Made by a program: the position numbers and the translations under genes. Shown here in pieces: positions 8,364 to 16,813 of a DNA stretch of 64,000 nt. The notes beneath the pieces are model-generated. The model worked only from the letters and a program-made list of their open reading frames with translations. It had not been told where the DNA came from and did no database searches. The stretch lies in assembly GCF_000423365.1 (NCBI RefSeq), contig NZ_AUHV01000002.1, forward strand, positions 667,270 through 731,269, read 5' to 3'. This DNA is from Maritalea myrionectae DSM 19524. Its GTDB lineage: Bacteria > Pseudomonadota > Alphaproteobacteria > Rhizobiales > Devosiaceae. Position 1 is the first letter of the stretch; each line of letters begins with the position of its first letter.

Positions 8364-8819
8364 ATGCCGAAGATTGAACTGCCGGGTTGGACTGAACATG
8401 ATGGCCAACCCCATCCACTAACCGGGCAATATGATGGCCCCTATGCCGACAAGGCGCTGAGCAAGGCCATGGGCATGTCCGGGTTGGGCGTGCGCATGGA
8501 AAAATTGCCGCCCGGCTCTGCCTCGTCTCATCGACATTGGCATGAAACCGAAGATGAGTTCTTGCTGATACTATCGGGTGAACTGGTGTTGGTTGAGGAT
8601 GAAGAGACTGTTTTGCGGGCGGGCGACTGCGCGGCGTGGAAGGCGGGTAGCCCGGTTGGACATTGCTTGCACAATCGGTCTGATGCGGACGCCAGCTTTT
8701 TGATTGTCAGCGCAAATCGCGAAAAGGATAAGGTGCATTATCCCGATCATGATCTGACCCTACATCGCGAAGGCGGCAAGAGTGACTATACGCGCCTTGA
8801 CGGCACGCCGATCAAGTAG
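8364..8819 (+). CDS. cupin-domain protein
   Basis: 151 residues. A single cupin barrel is visible with metal-ligand motif 1 SSHRHWHETEDEFLLILSGELVL (two His and a Glu) and motif 2 GDCAAWKAGSPVGHCLHNRS (a His). The C-terminal part (KVHYPDHDLTLHREGGKSDYTRLDGTPI) is seen in a group of uncharacterised stand-alone cupins. It could be a small metal enzyme or sugar-binding protein; nothing in the neighbourhood specifies a substrate. The start codon follows the YbjQ-family stop by only 2 bases, so it is probably translationally coupled. Confidence 0.87.
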   Translation: MPKIELPGWTEHDGQPHPLTGQYDGPYADKALSKAMGMSGLGVRMEKLPPGSASSHRHWHETEDEFLLILSGELVLVEDEETVLRAGDCAAWKAGSPVGHCLHNRSDADASFLIVSANREKDKVHYPDHDLTLHREGGKSDYTRLDGTPIK

Positions 8820-8837
8820 GCGACCCCAGCAAGAAAC

Positions 8838-9932
8838 CTAGTTCTGCTTAAAGTGTTTGGACAATTTTAGGTGCTGGCCCTGGTAGTTTGAGCCAAGGTC
8901 CGCGCCATAAAGATTATCAGGGCGTTCTGCCATGCGCTCATAAACCAGGCGGCCGATGGTTTGGCCGTGTTCCACCAAAAATGGCACTTCGCGTGAACGC
9001 ACTTCCAGAACGGCACGGCTGCCCGCACCTGCAGCGCCGGCATGGCCGAAGCCGGGATCGAAAAAGCCGGCATAATGCACGCGGAACTCGCCAACAAGCG
9101 GGTCGAACGGCACCATCTCGGCGGCATAATCTGGTGGCACATGCACCGCTTCGCGCGACACGAGAATGTAGAACTCGTCCGGGTCGAGGATCAGCTCGCC
9201 GGTGCCGCGATCATGCAAGGGTTCCCAAAAATCGAGAATGTCGAGCGCGGCTTTTTTGTCCACATCGACAACGGCAGTGTGGCGCTTTGAACGATAGCCG
9301 ATCAATCCGCCGCGATCAGTGCCAAGAAGGTCAATTGAAAGGGACACGCCCTGTTCGACAATTGCGTCATCATCAAATACCAGGGTTTCTTTGGCATGCA
9401 ATTCTTTGTGCTCGGCCACGCTCAAACGGCTATCGCCGGAGCGGAAACGGATTTGGCTGAGGCGTGAGCCTTGGCGCACCAGCGCGGGGAATGTGCGCGG
9501 GCTGATTTCGAGATAGAGCTTGCCCTTATAGCCTGTGGGCACTGTGTCGAACGCGCGGCCCTCATCAGTGATGACGCGGGTGAATATGTCCAAGCGGCCG
9601 GTGGAGCTTTTAGGGTTGGTGGTGGCGCTGACGCCCTTCGGCAAAGCCAGCTCTTCCATCAGCGGCACGATATAGACGCAGCCGCGTTCCAGCACTGCGC
9701 CGTCGCCAAGATTGATCTGATGCAGTTTGAGATCTTCAATCCGCTTCATCACCGAGGTTTTTGGCCCCGGCAAGAAGCTGGCGCGGACGCGATATGCAAT
9801 TGTGCCCAAGCGCAAATCGAGACTGGCGGGCTGCACCTGATCCGCATCGAAAGGCTGCGCAGAAATAATGGCGCCATCTTGATGCATTTGATTGATCATG
9901 CGGGCGGAATAGATACCGGTTGCTGACGTCAT
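8838..9932 (-). CDS. dcd: 2'-deoxycytidine 5'-triphosphate deaminase, long form
   Basis: 364 residues, about twice the size of E. coli Dcd, which is the usual alphaproteobacterial form with two dUTPase-like halves. The first half contains FDADQVQPASLDLRLG and TNPKSSTGRLDIFTRVITD; the second has PFDPLVGEFRVHYAGFFDPGFG. It should deaminate dCTP to dUTP (or onward to dUMP) for thymidylate supply. Divergent from metZ, with a 215-bp gap that holds the metZ riboswitch. It is alone on its strand and ends 18 bases from the convergent cupin gene. Confidence 0.88.
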   Translation of the reverse strand: MTSATGIYSARMINQMHQDGAIISAQPFDADQVQPASLDLRLGTIAYRVRASFLPGPKTSVMKRIEDLKLHQINLGDGAVLERGCVYIVPLMEELALPKGVSATTNPKSSTGRLDIFTRVITDEGRAFDTVPTGYKGKLYLEISPRTFPALVRQGSRLSQIRFRSGDSRLSVAEHKELHAKETLVFDDDAIVEQGVSLSIDLLGTDRGGLIGYRSKRHTAVVDVDKKAALDILDFWEPLHDRGTGELILDPDEFYILVSREAVHVPPDYAAEMVPFDPLVGEFRVHYAGFFDPGFGHAGAAGAGSRAVLEVRSREVPFLVEHGQTIGRLVYERMAERPDNLYGADLGSNYQGQHLKLSKHFKQN

Positions 9933-10027
9933 TTACTTGACTTACCCATTACATTCTTTTGCAGACCATTTGTTGTTAGCAATGTTAAACATTGACGCCA
10001 AGCCACAATTGGCATTAGATCACATAA

Positions 10028-10094
10028 TTCGGTGGTCATTTGGCCGGTCTGCTTGCAGCCACCTTGGGAACTTCCCTAAATCAACTTGCTAAGG
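10028..10094 (+). promoter_or_regulatory. SAM-II-type riboswitch upstream of metZ
   Basis: P1 stem GGTGG (10031-10035) pairs with CCACC (10059-10063). The loop carries the conserved CATTTGGCCGG and TGCTTGCAG blocks, and TAAA and GCTAA follow at 10077-10080 and 10088-10092, the 3' strand of the SAM-II pseudoknot. Known SAM-II RNAs precede metA/metZ/metX genes in alphaproteobacteria and shut them off when SAM is bound. Here a short extra stem (GGGA-ACT-TCCC, 10066-10076) is inserted before the TAAA block. Recognition is by memory of the consensus; no covariance-model search was possible. Confidence 0.78.
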
Positions 10095-10105
10095 CGACCG
10101 CGTAT

Positions 10106-10130
10106 GCCGGCCATTTGGGTCGGCTTTTTT
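10106..10130 (+). terminator. intrinsic terminator (attenuator) of the metZ leader
   Basis: GCCGGCC (10106-10112) pairs with GGTCGGC (10118-10124) over 7 base pairs with one G-U, loop ATTTG, followed by six T (10125-10130). It lies 12 bases after the riboswitch and 18 bases before the metZ ATG. Its left arm is complementary to the aptamer core GGCCGG (10042-10047), and its right arm can instead pair with CGACC (10095-10099), so alternative antiterminator folds exist. Confidence 0.75.
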
Positions 10131-10147
10131 GTTTGGAGAATTATAAG

Positions 10148-11353
10148 ATGGCGCAAAGCAAAAACCCTCTGTTGGACCCCAAGAAGCAAAGCCCTGCGAC
10201 GCGCATGGTGCACGGGGGCACAGATCGGAGCCATCACGGAGAAACCTCAGAGGCGCTATATCTGACCTCTGGCTTTACCTACGACAGTTCTGAAGCCGCA
10301 CGGCTCCGCTTTAAAGGCGATACGGAAGGCCATATTTATTCGCGGTTCTCCAACCCCACTGTTGAAATGTTTCAAAACCGCATGGCGCTTTTAGAAGGCG
10401 GCGACGCGGCACGCGGCACAGCAACCGGCATGGCCGCGGTAACGACGGCATTGATGAGCCTTGTGCAGGCGGGCGACCATGTGGTGGCCTCACGTGCCTT
10501 GTTTGGCGGCTGCCGCTATGTGGTGGAAGATTTTTTGCCGCGTTGGGGCGTGAGCTCAACTTTGGTGGACGGACGCGACCCGAAGAACTTTGAAGCGGCG
10601 ATGCGCGACAACACCAAGGCCATTTTTGTGGAAAGCCCCACCAACCCCACCATAGAGCTGGTGGATTTGGAAGCCGTGGGCAAAATCGCCAAGGCCCATG
10701 GCGCAAAATTTGTCGTCGACAATGTGTTTGCCACCCCGATCTATCAAAGCCCGCTAGAGCTGGGCGCTGATCTGGTGGTTTATTCCGCCACAAAGCATAT
10801 TGATGGCCAAGGCCGTTGCTTGGGCGGCGTCATTGTAGGCGATCAAGAGCTCATCGAAGGTGATGTGCATACCATCATTCGCCAAACCGGGCCGTCCATG
10901 AGCCCGTTCAATGCCTGGGTGATGCTCAAAGGTCTGGAAACGCTGGGCTTGCGCGTTGAAAAAATGGCGCAGAATGCAGCAGCGGTTGCGGACATGTTGG
11001 CCAACCACCCAAAAGTGGAGCGGGTCTATTATGCCGGGCACCCAAGCCACGCGCAGTATGAATTGGCGCAAAAGCAAATGACAGGCGGTTCCAACATGTT
11101 GGCCTTTGATGTCAAAGGCAAACAGGCCGATGCTTATGCGGTGGCGGACCATTTGGCGCTGATCAAAATCTCCAACAATTTGGGCGATGCGAAAAGCATC
11201 ATCACGCACCCAGCGACCACCACCCACCAACGGTTGGAAGAGGCGGATCGGGCTGAATTGGGGATTTCTGAGAAGTTGCTACGCTTGTCTGTTGGACTTG
11301 AAGCAGAGGAAGATTTGCTCAGCGACCTGCAATTTGCACTGGATCAGATTTAG
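10148..11353 (+). CDS. metZ: O-succinylhomoserine sulfhydrylase
   Basis: 401 residues from the ATG at 10148, which has a GGAG site 9 bases upstream; the longer frame from 10040 would run through the riboswitch and is rejected. It is a PLP enzyme of the Cys/Met metabolism family: FSNPTVEMFQNRMALLEGG, VESPTNPTIELVDL, and the PLP-lysine segment VVYSATKHIDGQGR. It makes homocysteine from O-succinylhomoserine and sulfide in methionine synthesis. The substrate (succinyl rather than acetyl ester) is inferred from family resemblance and the SAM-II leader. A 7-bp hairpin at 11357-11373 follows the stop. Confidence 0.9.
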   Translation: MAQSKNPLLDPKKQSPATRMVHGGTDRSHHGETSEALYLTSGFTYDSSEAARLRFKGDTEGHIYSRFSNPTVEMFQNRMALLEGGDAARGTATGMAAVTTALMSLVQAGDHVVASRALFGGCRYVVEDFLPRWGVSSTLVDGRDPKNFEAAMRDNTKAIFVESPTNPTIELVDLEAVGKIAKAHGAKFVVDNVFATPIYQSPLELGADLVVYSATKHIDGQGRCLGGVIVGDQELIEGDVHTIIRQTGPSMSPFNAWVMLKGLETLGLRVEKMAQNAAAVADMLANHPKVERVYYAGHPSHAQYELAQKQMTGGSNMLAFDVKGKQADAYAVADHLALIKISNNLGDAKSIITHPATTTHQRLEEADRAELGISEKLLRLSVGLEAEEDLLSDLQFALDQI

Positions 11354-11382
11354 GGCCCCGGCACTATGCCGGGACGGCCAAA

Positions 11383-12003
11383 TCACTCGGTGATCTTATT
11401 GCCATATTCCTGGTAGGCCAAAAGCATGCGCGCAATTGCCGTATAAAACACGGCGGCGGCGAAGAGACCTGCCAGCACATTGAAATATTGCGGCCAGATG
11501 CAAAGCGCGGCGAAGAAGGCGATTGTTTCCGTGCCCTCGGTGAGGCCAGTGGAAAAATAAAGCGACTTTGCTCCGCGCTTGGTGGTCGTCAATTTGTGCT
11601 TTTCGGCCAGGATGGCGTAGCCCAAAAAGGTGCCGCCATTAAAATAGAAGCTGACCAAGAGCACGGCGCCCCAGACCCCATTTTGCGCAGGATCGAAGAT
11701 GATGAAGGCCAGCGGAAACGCGCCGTAGAACAGAAAATCTGCGGTGATGTCGAAATAGCCGCCGAAATCGGTTTTTTGCGTGGCGCGGGCCACGGCCCCG
11801 TCTAAACCGTCCATCACCCGCGACAACAGCATCAAAATCAATCCGGCATAGAAGTATCCCATGGCCACCGTGACGGCTGAAATGAGGCCAATCACAAGGC
11901 CCGCAAGGGTGACGCCATTGGCACTTATGCCCGCCCGCGCCAATTGTCGGCCAACAAAATTGAGCGGCGGATCGATCCATTTGCGCATTTGGCCATCAAG
12001 CAT
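11383..12003 (-). CDS. CDP-alcohol phosphatidyltransferase family protein
   Basis: 206 residues, integral membrane, with the family signature D-G-x2-A-R-x8-G-x3-D-x3-D seen as DGLDGAVARATQKTDFGGYFDITAD, which binds metal and the CDP-alcohol. Several hydrophobic helices follow. It should transfer a phosphoalcohol from a CDP-activated lipid or alcohol; this subgroup resembles PgsA-like proteins but the product (phosphatidylglycerol phosphate, cardiolipin or other) cannot be set. The first 14 residues before NFVGRQLARAGI are soluble. It is convergent with metZ and divergent from trkH. Confidence 0.85.
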   Translation of the reverse strand: MLDGQMRKWIDPPLNFVGRQLARAGISANGVTLAGLVIGLISAVTVAMGYFYAGLILMLLSRVMDGLDGAVARATQKTDFGGYFDITADFLFYGAFPLAFIIFDPAQNGVWGAVLLVSFYFNGGTFLGYAILAEKHKLTTTKRGAKSLYFSTGLTEGTETIAFFAALCIWPQYFNVLAGLFAAAVFYTAIARMLLAYQEYGNKITE

Positions 12004-12194
12004 AAATTGTCCTTCGCCGTCGGTTATTGTGCCTTCAGGTGCCGCTTCCAGCGGTACAAGGCTTCACTTGCAAAGCAAACTAAACTATCACTCAAGGGTT
12101 GAGAACATGCTGCACATGTTTGTGAGCAGAATGTTATGATATAGCATCGTGGCAACACGAAAAGAGTCGGCAACCATCCGGGATCTGCACATTT

Positions 12195-13640
12195 ATGGAA
12201 TTTCGTCCGATTTTGATGATCATTGGTGTGCTGACCGCGATCTTGGGCTGCTCGATGTTTTTGCCTGCCATTGCCGACGCGCTGGTGGGCAATGATGACT
12301 GGATCGTTTTTGTCACGTCGGGCCTGATCACCACCCTTTTGGGCGCAGGCACCTGGGCGGCTTCCTTCGGCTATGACCAAAGCCTGAATGCGCGGCAGGC
12401 GTTTTTTATGACCGCCATTATCTGGGTGGTGCTGGCCGTTTTTGGCGCCCTGCCCTTTTATTGGGCCGGGATAAATCTCAGCTATACGGACGCATTTTTT
12501 GAATCCATGTCGGGCCTGACCACGACAGGTGCAACCGTCATTTCCGGCCTCGACAATCTACCTCCCGGCATTTTGCTTTGGCGCAGCCTGCTGCAATGGT
12601 TCGGCGGGTTGGGGATTATCGTGATGGCCGTTGCTGTTTTGCCGATGCTGCAAATCGGGGGCATGCAGATGTTTAAGGCCGAAGCCTTCGACACAGCAGA
12701 GAAAATTTTGCCCCGCGCCGCGCAAATCGCGTCCAACATGACAACGATTTATATTGCCCTCACTTTCGTTTGCGCTGTCAGCTATTGGGCGGCAGGCATG
12801 TCACTTTTTGATGCCGTTTCCCACTCTATGACCACGGTGGCCACAGGTGGCTTTTCCACCCGCGATGGCTCCATCGATAGTTATGGCTCTGCCATGATCG
12901 ATTATATCGCGGTGGCCTTTATGATATTGGGGGCGTTGCCGTTTTTGATCTATGTGAAAATGGTACGCGGCAATATTTCCAGCCTTTGGCGCGACAGCCA
13001 AGTGCGCGCCTTTTTGCTGGTGTTGGCTGCAGTGACCTTGGTGGCCGTTATCGTCCAGTATGTCGATGAAATTGACCGTGGCGAAGTGGCGTTTCGCCAT
13101 GCAATCTTCTCGGTCACCTCGGTGATGACCGGCACGGGTTATGCCACCACAGATTATGGTGCGTGGGGCGGCATTTCAGTGACGTTGTTTTTCATCATCA
13201 CCTTTATTGGCGGTTGTGCGGGGTCCACCTCCTGCGGCATCAAAATCTTCCGGTTTCAGGTGCTGTTCTTGGATTTGAAACAGCATATTCGGCAAATTCT
13301 CTATCCGTCTGGCGTGTTCGTGAAGCGCTATAATGGGCAAATCATCTCAGACACGGTTTCCGCCTCTGTGATGAGCTTTATTTTCCTTTATTTCTTCTTT
13401 TTCATCATTTTAGCCCTGTTGCTGTCATTGACCGGGTTGGACAGCCTGACGGCCTTTTCCGGCGCGGCCACTGCCATTTCCAATGTGGGGCCGGGCTTGG
13501 GCGACATTATCGGACCGTCGGGCAATTTCGGGCCACTTTCAGATGTTTCAAAATGGCTGATTGCCACCGGCATGATTGTCGGTCGCCTCGAGATTTTCAC
13601 TGTGCTGGTGCTGTTTTTGCCGCGCTTTTGGCGCGGCTAA
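12195..13640 (+). CDS. trkH: TrkH-family potassium uptake protein
   Basis: 481 residues with about ten hydrophobic segments arranged as four K-channel-like M1-P-M2 repeats. Filter-like stretches are SMSGLTTTGATVISGLD, STTVATGGFST-type (MTTVATGGFSTRDGS), SVTSVMTGTGYATTDYG and AATAISNVGPGLGD. It should carry K+ across the inner membrane together with a TrkA regulatory subunit, which is not in this window. The 191-bp gap from the divergent gene upstream has no other gene. A GC-rich inverted repeat (GCCGCGC/GGCGCGGC) overlaps the 3' end, 8 bases before the convergent efflux gene stop. Confidence 0.93.
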   Translation: MEFRPILMIIGVLTAILGCSMFLPAIADALVGNDDWIVFVTSGLITTLLGAGTWAASFGYDQSLNARQAFFMTAIIWVVLAVFGALPFYWAGINLSYTDAFFESMSGLTTTGATVISGLDNLPPGILLWRSLLQWFGGLGIIVMAVAVLPMLQIGGMQMFKAEAFDTAEKILPRAAQIASNMTTIYIALTFVCAVSYWAAGMSLFDAVSHSMTTVATGGFSTRDGSIDSYGSAMIDYIAVAFMILGALPFLIYVKMVRGNISSLWRDSQVRAFLLVLAAVTLVAVIVQYVDEIDRGEVAFRHAIFSVTSVMTGTGYATTDYGAWGGISVTLFFIITFIGGCAGSTSCGIKIFRFQVLFLDLKQHIRQILYPSGVFVKRYNGQIISDTVSASVMSFIFLYFFFFIILALLLSLTGLDSLTAFSGAATAISNVGPGLGDIIGPSGNFGPLSDVSKWLIATGMIVGRLEIFTVLVLFLPRFWRG

Positions 13641-13648
13641 CAGGCGCG

Positions 13649-16600
13649 CTATTCTGCTGGATCAGTTCGACGCGGCACCGTGTGGTGATGGCCGAGCAGT
13701 AGTCCGCGGAAACTCGGGGCGTTTTCGCGCAGGAACAGCCAGCCAAAGAAGGCACCAATATCTGCACCAATGCCGATAAAGGCAGGCACGAGGAACAGCA
13801 CCAATGCGGTGGCCAAGCCCAACCCAAACACGATGGTGATCGCCATGGGGATGAGGAACTGCGCCTGCAAGCTGGTTTCAAACAGCAGTGGGGTAAGCCC
13901 GCCAATGGTGGTGAGCGATGTGAGCAGCACAGCGCGGAGCCTGTCGCGCGAGGCGCCCGTGGCCGCTTCATAAAGGCTGTCGCCTTCCTCCAGACGCTCC
14001 TGCAATCGCGACACAAGCACAATCGAGTCATTGACCAAAATGCCGGCCAAGCCCAGCAGGCCCATCACCGAAATGATGGTGAGGGAATAGCCCATGATAA
14101 AGTGGCCCCAAATGGCACCGACCACCCCAAACGGGATGATGAGCATCACCGCAAGTGGGGCAAAGTAGGACGCGAAAATCCACGCGATGATCACATACAT
14201 AATGCCCAGCGCGATCAGACCGCCCAGCCGCAAATCGCCAAAGGCGGCGTTCTGCTCGGCTTGTGTGCCACCAAAGCTGTAATTGACGCCGTGTTCGGCC
14301 ACAATCGCGCCCATATAATCCTGCTCAAGGCGCGTGATGACTTCGGGCCCCGAAATGATGTTGTTGTCGGTATCGGCAATCACCCGCACGGTGGTTTTGC
14401 CTTCTTCGCGCACAATGCGGTTGAAGCCTTGACGTTCGCTCAAATCGACAACTTCAAGCAAGGGGACAAAGTTACCCGCTGGCGACCGCACCCATAGGTT
14501 TCTGAGGGCTGAGGTGCCCTCATTTTCGCCATCACGCTCCACGCGGATGGTGATTTCTTCATCCTCTGCCGCAACACGACGGGCGACACGCCCCTCAAAA
14601 GCGTCCCGGATTTGGCTGCCTAAGCTATCGATATTGAAGCCCAATGCGCTGCCGCGTGGGGTGAGCTCAAGGACAAGTTCGGGTTTGCCATAATTAAGGG
14701 TGTCATTGATGTCTTGCACCCCATCGAAGCCTTCGAGCACAGCGGACAAATCTTCAGCTGCGGCCTTCAAGGTGGCCGTATCTGCGCCGGTAAATTCCAC
14801 ATCGATGGCGCGTCCTGGAGGTCCGCCCCGCGGTTCGCGGACGCCGATACGGTCAACACCCGCGAAGCGCGGCAATTGCTGACGAATGGCGGCGCCGATT
14901 TCACGGGTACGCACGGAGCGCTGTTCAGACGGCGTGAGATAGATTTGAATATTGGCGCGGCCATTTTCCACATCAAGTGAGGCGAAACTGGTCACAATGA
15001 GGGTTTCTCCCTCTGGCGTCAGTTCCTTTTCGACTTTTTCGACAACCTTGCCCATCTCATCAATCAGGGCATACATATCTTCTTGCGGCACACCAGGTTG
15101 GAAATTGGCATTCAGCGACACAGTTTCGCCCTCGACAGAGGGGAAAAACTCAAATCCCAATTTGCCAGCAGGGATCAACGCACCGCCCAAGATCGCCAAC
15201 GCGATGGCAATGGCGGTGGTGGCATAGCGCCAGCGATAAGACAGGCGCGACACCGCACCAAAAATGCGGTCCTTGAAGAAATCAAACCCACGGTCAAAGT
15301 TGCGACGGAACATGCCCGGCGCTTTACGCACTTTGGGCAGAGCATGGGACAAGTGGCCGGGCAACACCAAGAAACATTCGATCAGGGAGGCGATCAGCAC
15401 CGCGATGACCACCATGGGCAAAGCGGACAGGATTTGCCCCACCACATCGCCTACCAGCAAAATCGGGCCAAAGGCCGCCATGGTCGTCAGGCTGGCGGCA
15501 ATGACGGGCGCGGCCATGCGCCCTGCCCCGGCAATCGCCGCATCCGCGCGGTCGTCGCCCATGGCATAGCGGGTGGCGGTATGCTCGCCCACCACAATGG
15601 CATCATCCACAATGATCCCCAGGGTGAGGAGCAGCGCAAACATGGAAATCATATTGATGGTTTGGCCCGTGAGATACATCACCCCAAGGGTCATCAACAG
15701 CGAGATGGGAATGCCCACGGCAACCCAAAATGCAATACGGAAATCCAAAAAGATAAACAGCACAATCAAGACAAGCGCCAGCCCCGTGACACCATTTTTG
15801 ACCAGCAAGGCCAAGCGATCTTCCACCAACGAGGCGGCCGCGTTGAACACTTCAATTCGCAATGAAGCGGGCAATACTTCGCGGATTTCCTCCAAATAGG
15901 TGTTCATGGTTTCAAAGGATTCAACAGTGTCTGCGGTGGCAGAACGCGACACTGACAAGCGGATGGCCTGATCGCCGCCCATAAAGCCGACGCTTTGGTC
16001 GCTGTTGAACCCGTCTTCGATTTGCGCCACATCACCCAACAGCAATTTATCGCCTTGGGACGTGGTTTTGAGTTCCAACTTCGCCAGTTCGTTCACACCA
16101 ATTTCAGCGGCCAACGCTCGGATTTGCGCCTGCAAGTCGCCTTCCACCGAGCCGGAGGGGCGGTCGGCTGTGTTTTGCGAAATAGTTTGCGCAATTTCGG
16201 CGGTAGTAAGATCGAGCTGTCGCAGCTTTTGATCATCGACAATGATATTGATCTCGCGGTCGCGATAGCCGGTAAATGTTACACGATCGACGCCGGCATC
16301 CAGCAGACCGTCGCGAATTTCGCGGGCATAAAACCGCAAGGTGGCTTCAGGGAATGGTCCCGATATCCCAATATCCGCGATGGGGTCGAAGAATTTTGGG
16401 CTGTTCACTTCAGGTGTTTCCGCATCGATGGGCAAATTGGTTACCCCGGCGACTGCCGCCTCGACCTGTGCTTCGGCCTGGCGCATATCGGTGTCGCGCT
16501 CAAATTCAAGCGAAATGGTGCCCGAGCCTTCGCGCGCTTGTGACGACATGGACCGCACCCCATCCAAAAAGCGCACTGTCGGCTCAATAGCTTGCAGCAT

Positions 16601-16813
16601 GTTTTTTCGAATGTCGTCGGCACTGGCGCCGGACCAGACCATCGAGACTTGTATTTGCTTCACTTCCAACGAGGGAAAGAATTGGCGATTGAGCTTGGAA
16701 ACGCCCCATGCGCCAAACAAGATCATCAAGATCATCAGCAAATTGGCGGCGTTGCGGTGGCGCACAAACAGCTCAAGAATTGAGCGGGCGCGGTTTTTGC
16801 GGGCGGCACTCAT
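13649..16813 (-). CDS. RND-family efflux transporter permease
   Basis: 1054 residues, the length of AcrB/MexB-type inner-membrane pumps. It has one N-terminal helix (NLLMILMILFGAWGVSKL), a large periplasmic loop, a block of membrane helices with the proton-relay segment (TLGIIVDDAIVVGEHTATR), then a second loop and helix block (GLLGLAGILVNDSIVLVSRLQER). It should export drugs, detergents or lipophilic compounds driven by protons, working with the adjacent membrane-fusion protein. Sequence style (FPSLEVKQIQVSMVWSGAS, TREIGAAIRQQLPRF) is of the broad HAE-1/uncharacterised RND group. The start overlaps the adaptor stop by one base. No outer-membrane channel gene is adjacent. Confidence 0.92.
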   Translation of the reverse strand: MSAARKNRARSILELFVRHRNAANLLMILMILFGAWGVSKLNRQFFPSLEVKQIQVSMVWSGASADDIRKNMLQAIEPTVRFLDGVRSMSSQAREGSGTISLEFERDTDMRQAEAQVEAAVAGVTNLPIDAETPEVNSPKFFDPIADIGISGPFPEATLRFYAREIRDGLLDAGVDRVTFTGYRDREINIIVDDQKLRQLDLTTAEIAQTISQNTADRPSGSVEGDLQAQIRALAAEIGVNELAKLELKTTSQGDKLLLGDVAQIEDGFNSDQSVGFMGGDQAIRLSVSRSATADTVESFETMNTYLEEIREVLPASLRIEVFNAAASLVEDRLALLVKNGVTGLALVLIVLFIFLDFRIAFWVAVGIPISLLMTLGVMYLTGQTINMISMFALLLTLGIIVDDAIVVGEHTATRYAMGDDRADAAIAGAGRMAAPVIAASLTTMAAFGPILLVGDVVGQILSALPMVVIAVLIASLIECFLVLPGHLSHALPKVRKAPGMFRRNFDRGFDFFKDRIFGAVSRLSYRWRYATTAIAIALAILGGALIPAGKLGFEFFPSVEGETVSLNANFQPGVPQEDMYALIDEMGKVVEKVEKELTPEGETLIVTSFASLDVENGRANIQIYLTPSEQRSVRTREIGAAIRQQLPRFAGVDRIGVREPRGGPPGRAIDVEFTGADTATLKAAAEDLSAVLEGFDGVQDINDTLNYGKPELVLELTPRGSALGFNIDSLGSQIRDAFEGRVARRVAAEDEEITIRVERDGENEGTSALRNLWVRSPAGNFVPLLEVVDLSERQGFNRIVREEGKTTVRVIADTDNNIISGPEVITRLEQDYMGAIVAEHGVNYSFGGTQAEQNAAFGDLRLGGLIALGIMYVIIAWIFASYFAPLAVMLIIPFGVVGAIWGHFIMGYSLTIISVMGLLGLAGILVNDSIVLVSRLQERLEEGDSLYEAATGASRDRLRAVLLTSLTTIGGLTPLLFETSLQAQFLIPMAITIVFGLGLATALVLFLVPAFIGIGADIGAFFGWLFLRENAPSFRGLLLGHHHTVPRRTDPAE

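Noticed and set aside
10040-10147. N-terminal extension of MetZ by 36 residues
   Set aside because: The extension would translate the riboswitch and terminator; the ATG at 10148 has a ribosome site and begins the homologous protein.
15083-15865. 260-codon frame opposite the RND permease
   Set aside because: It lies wholly inside a conserved 1054-residue efflux gene in antisense; His/Gln/Arg-rich translation is typical of a shadow frame.
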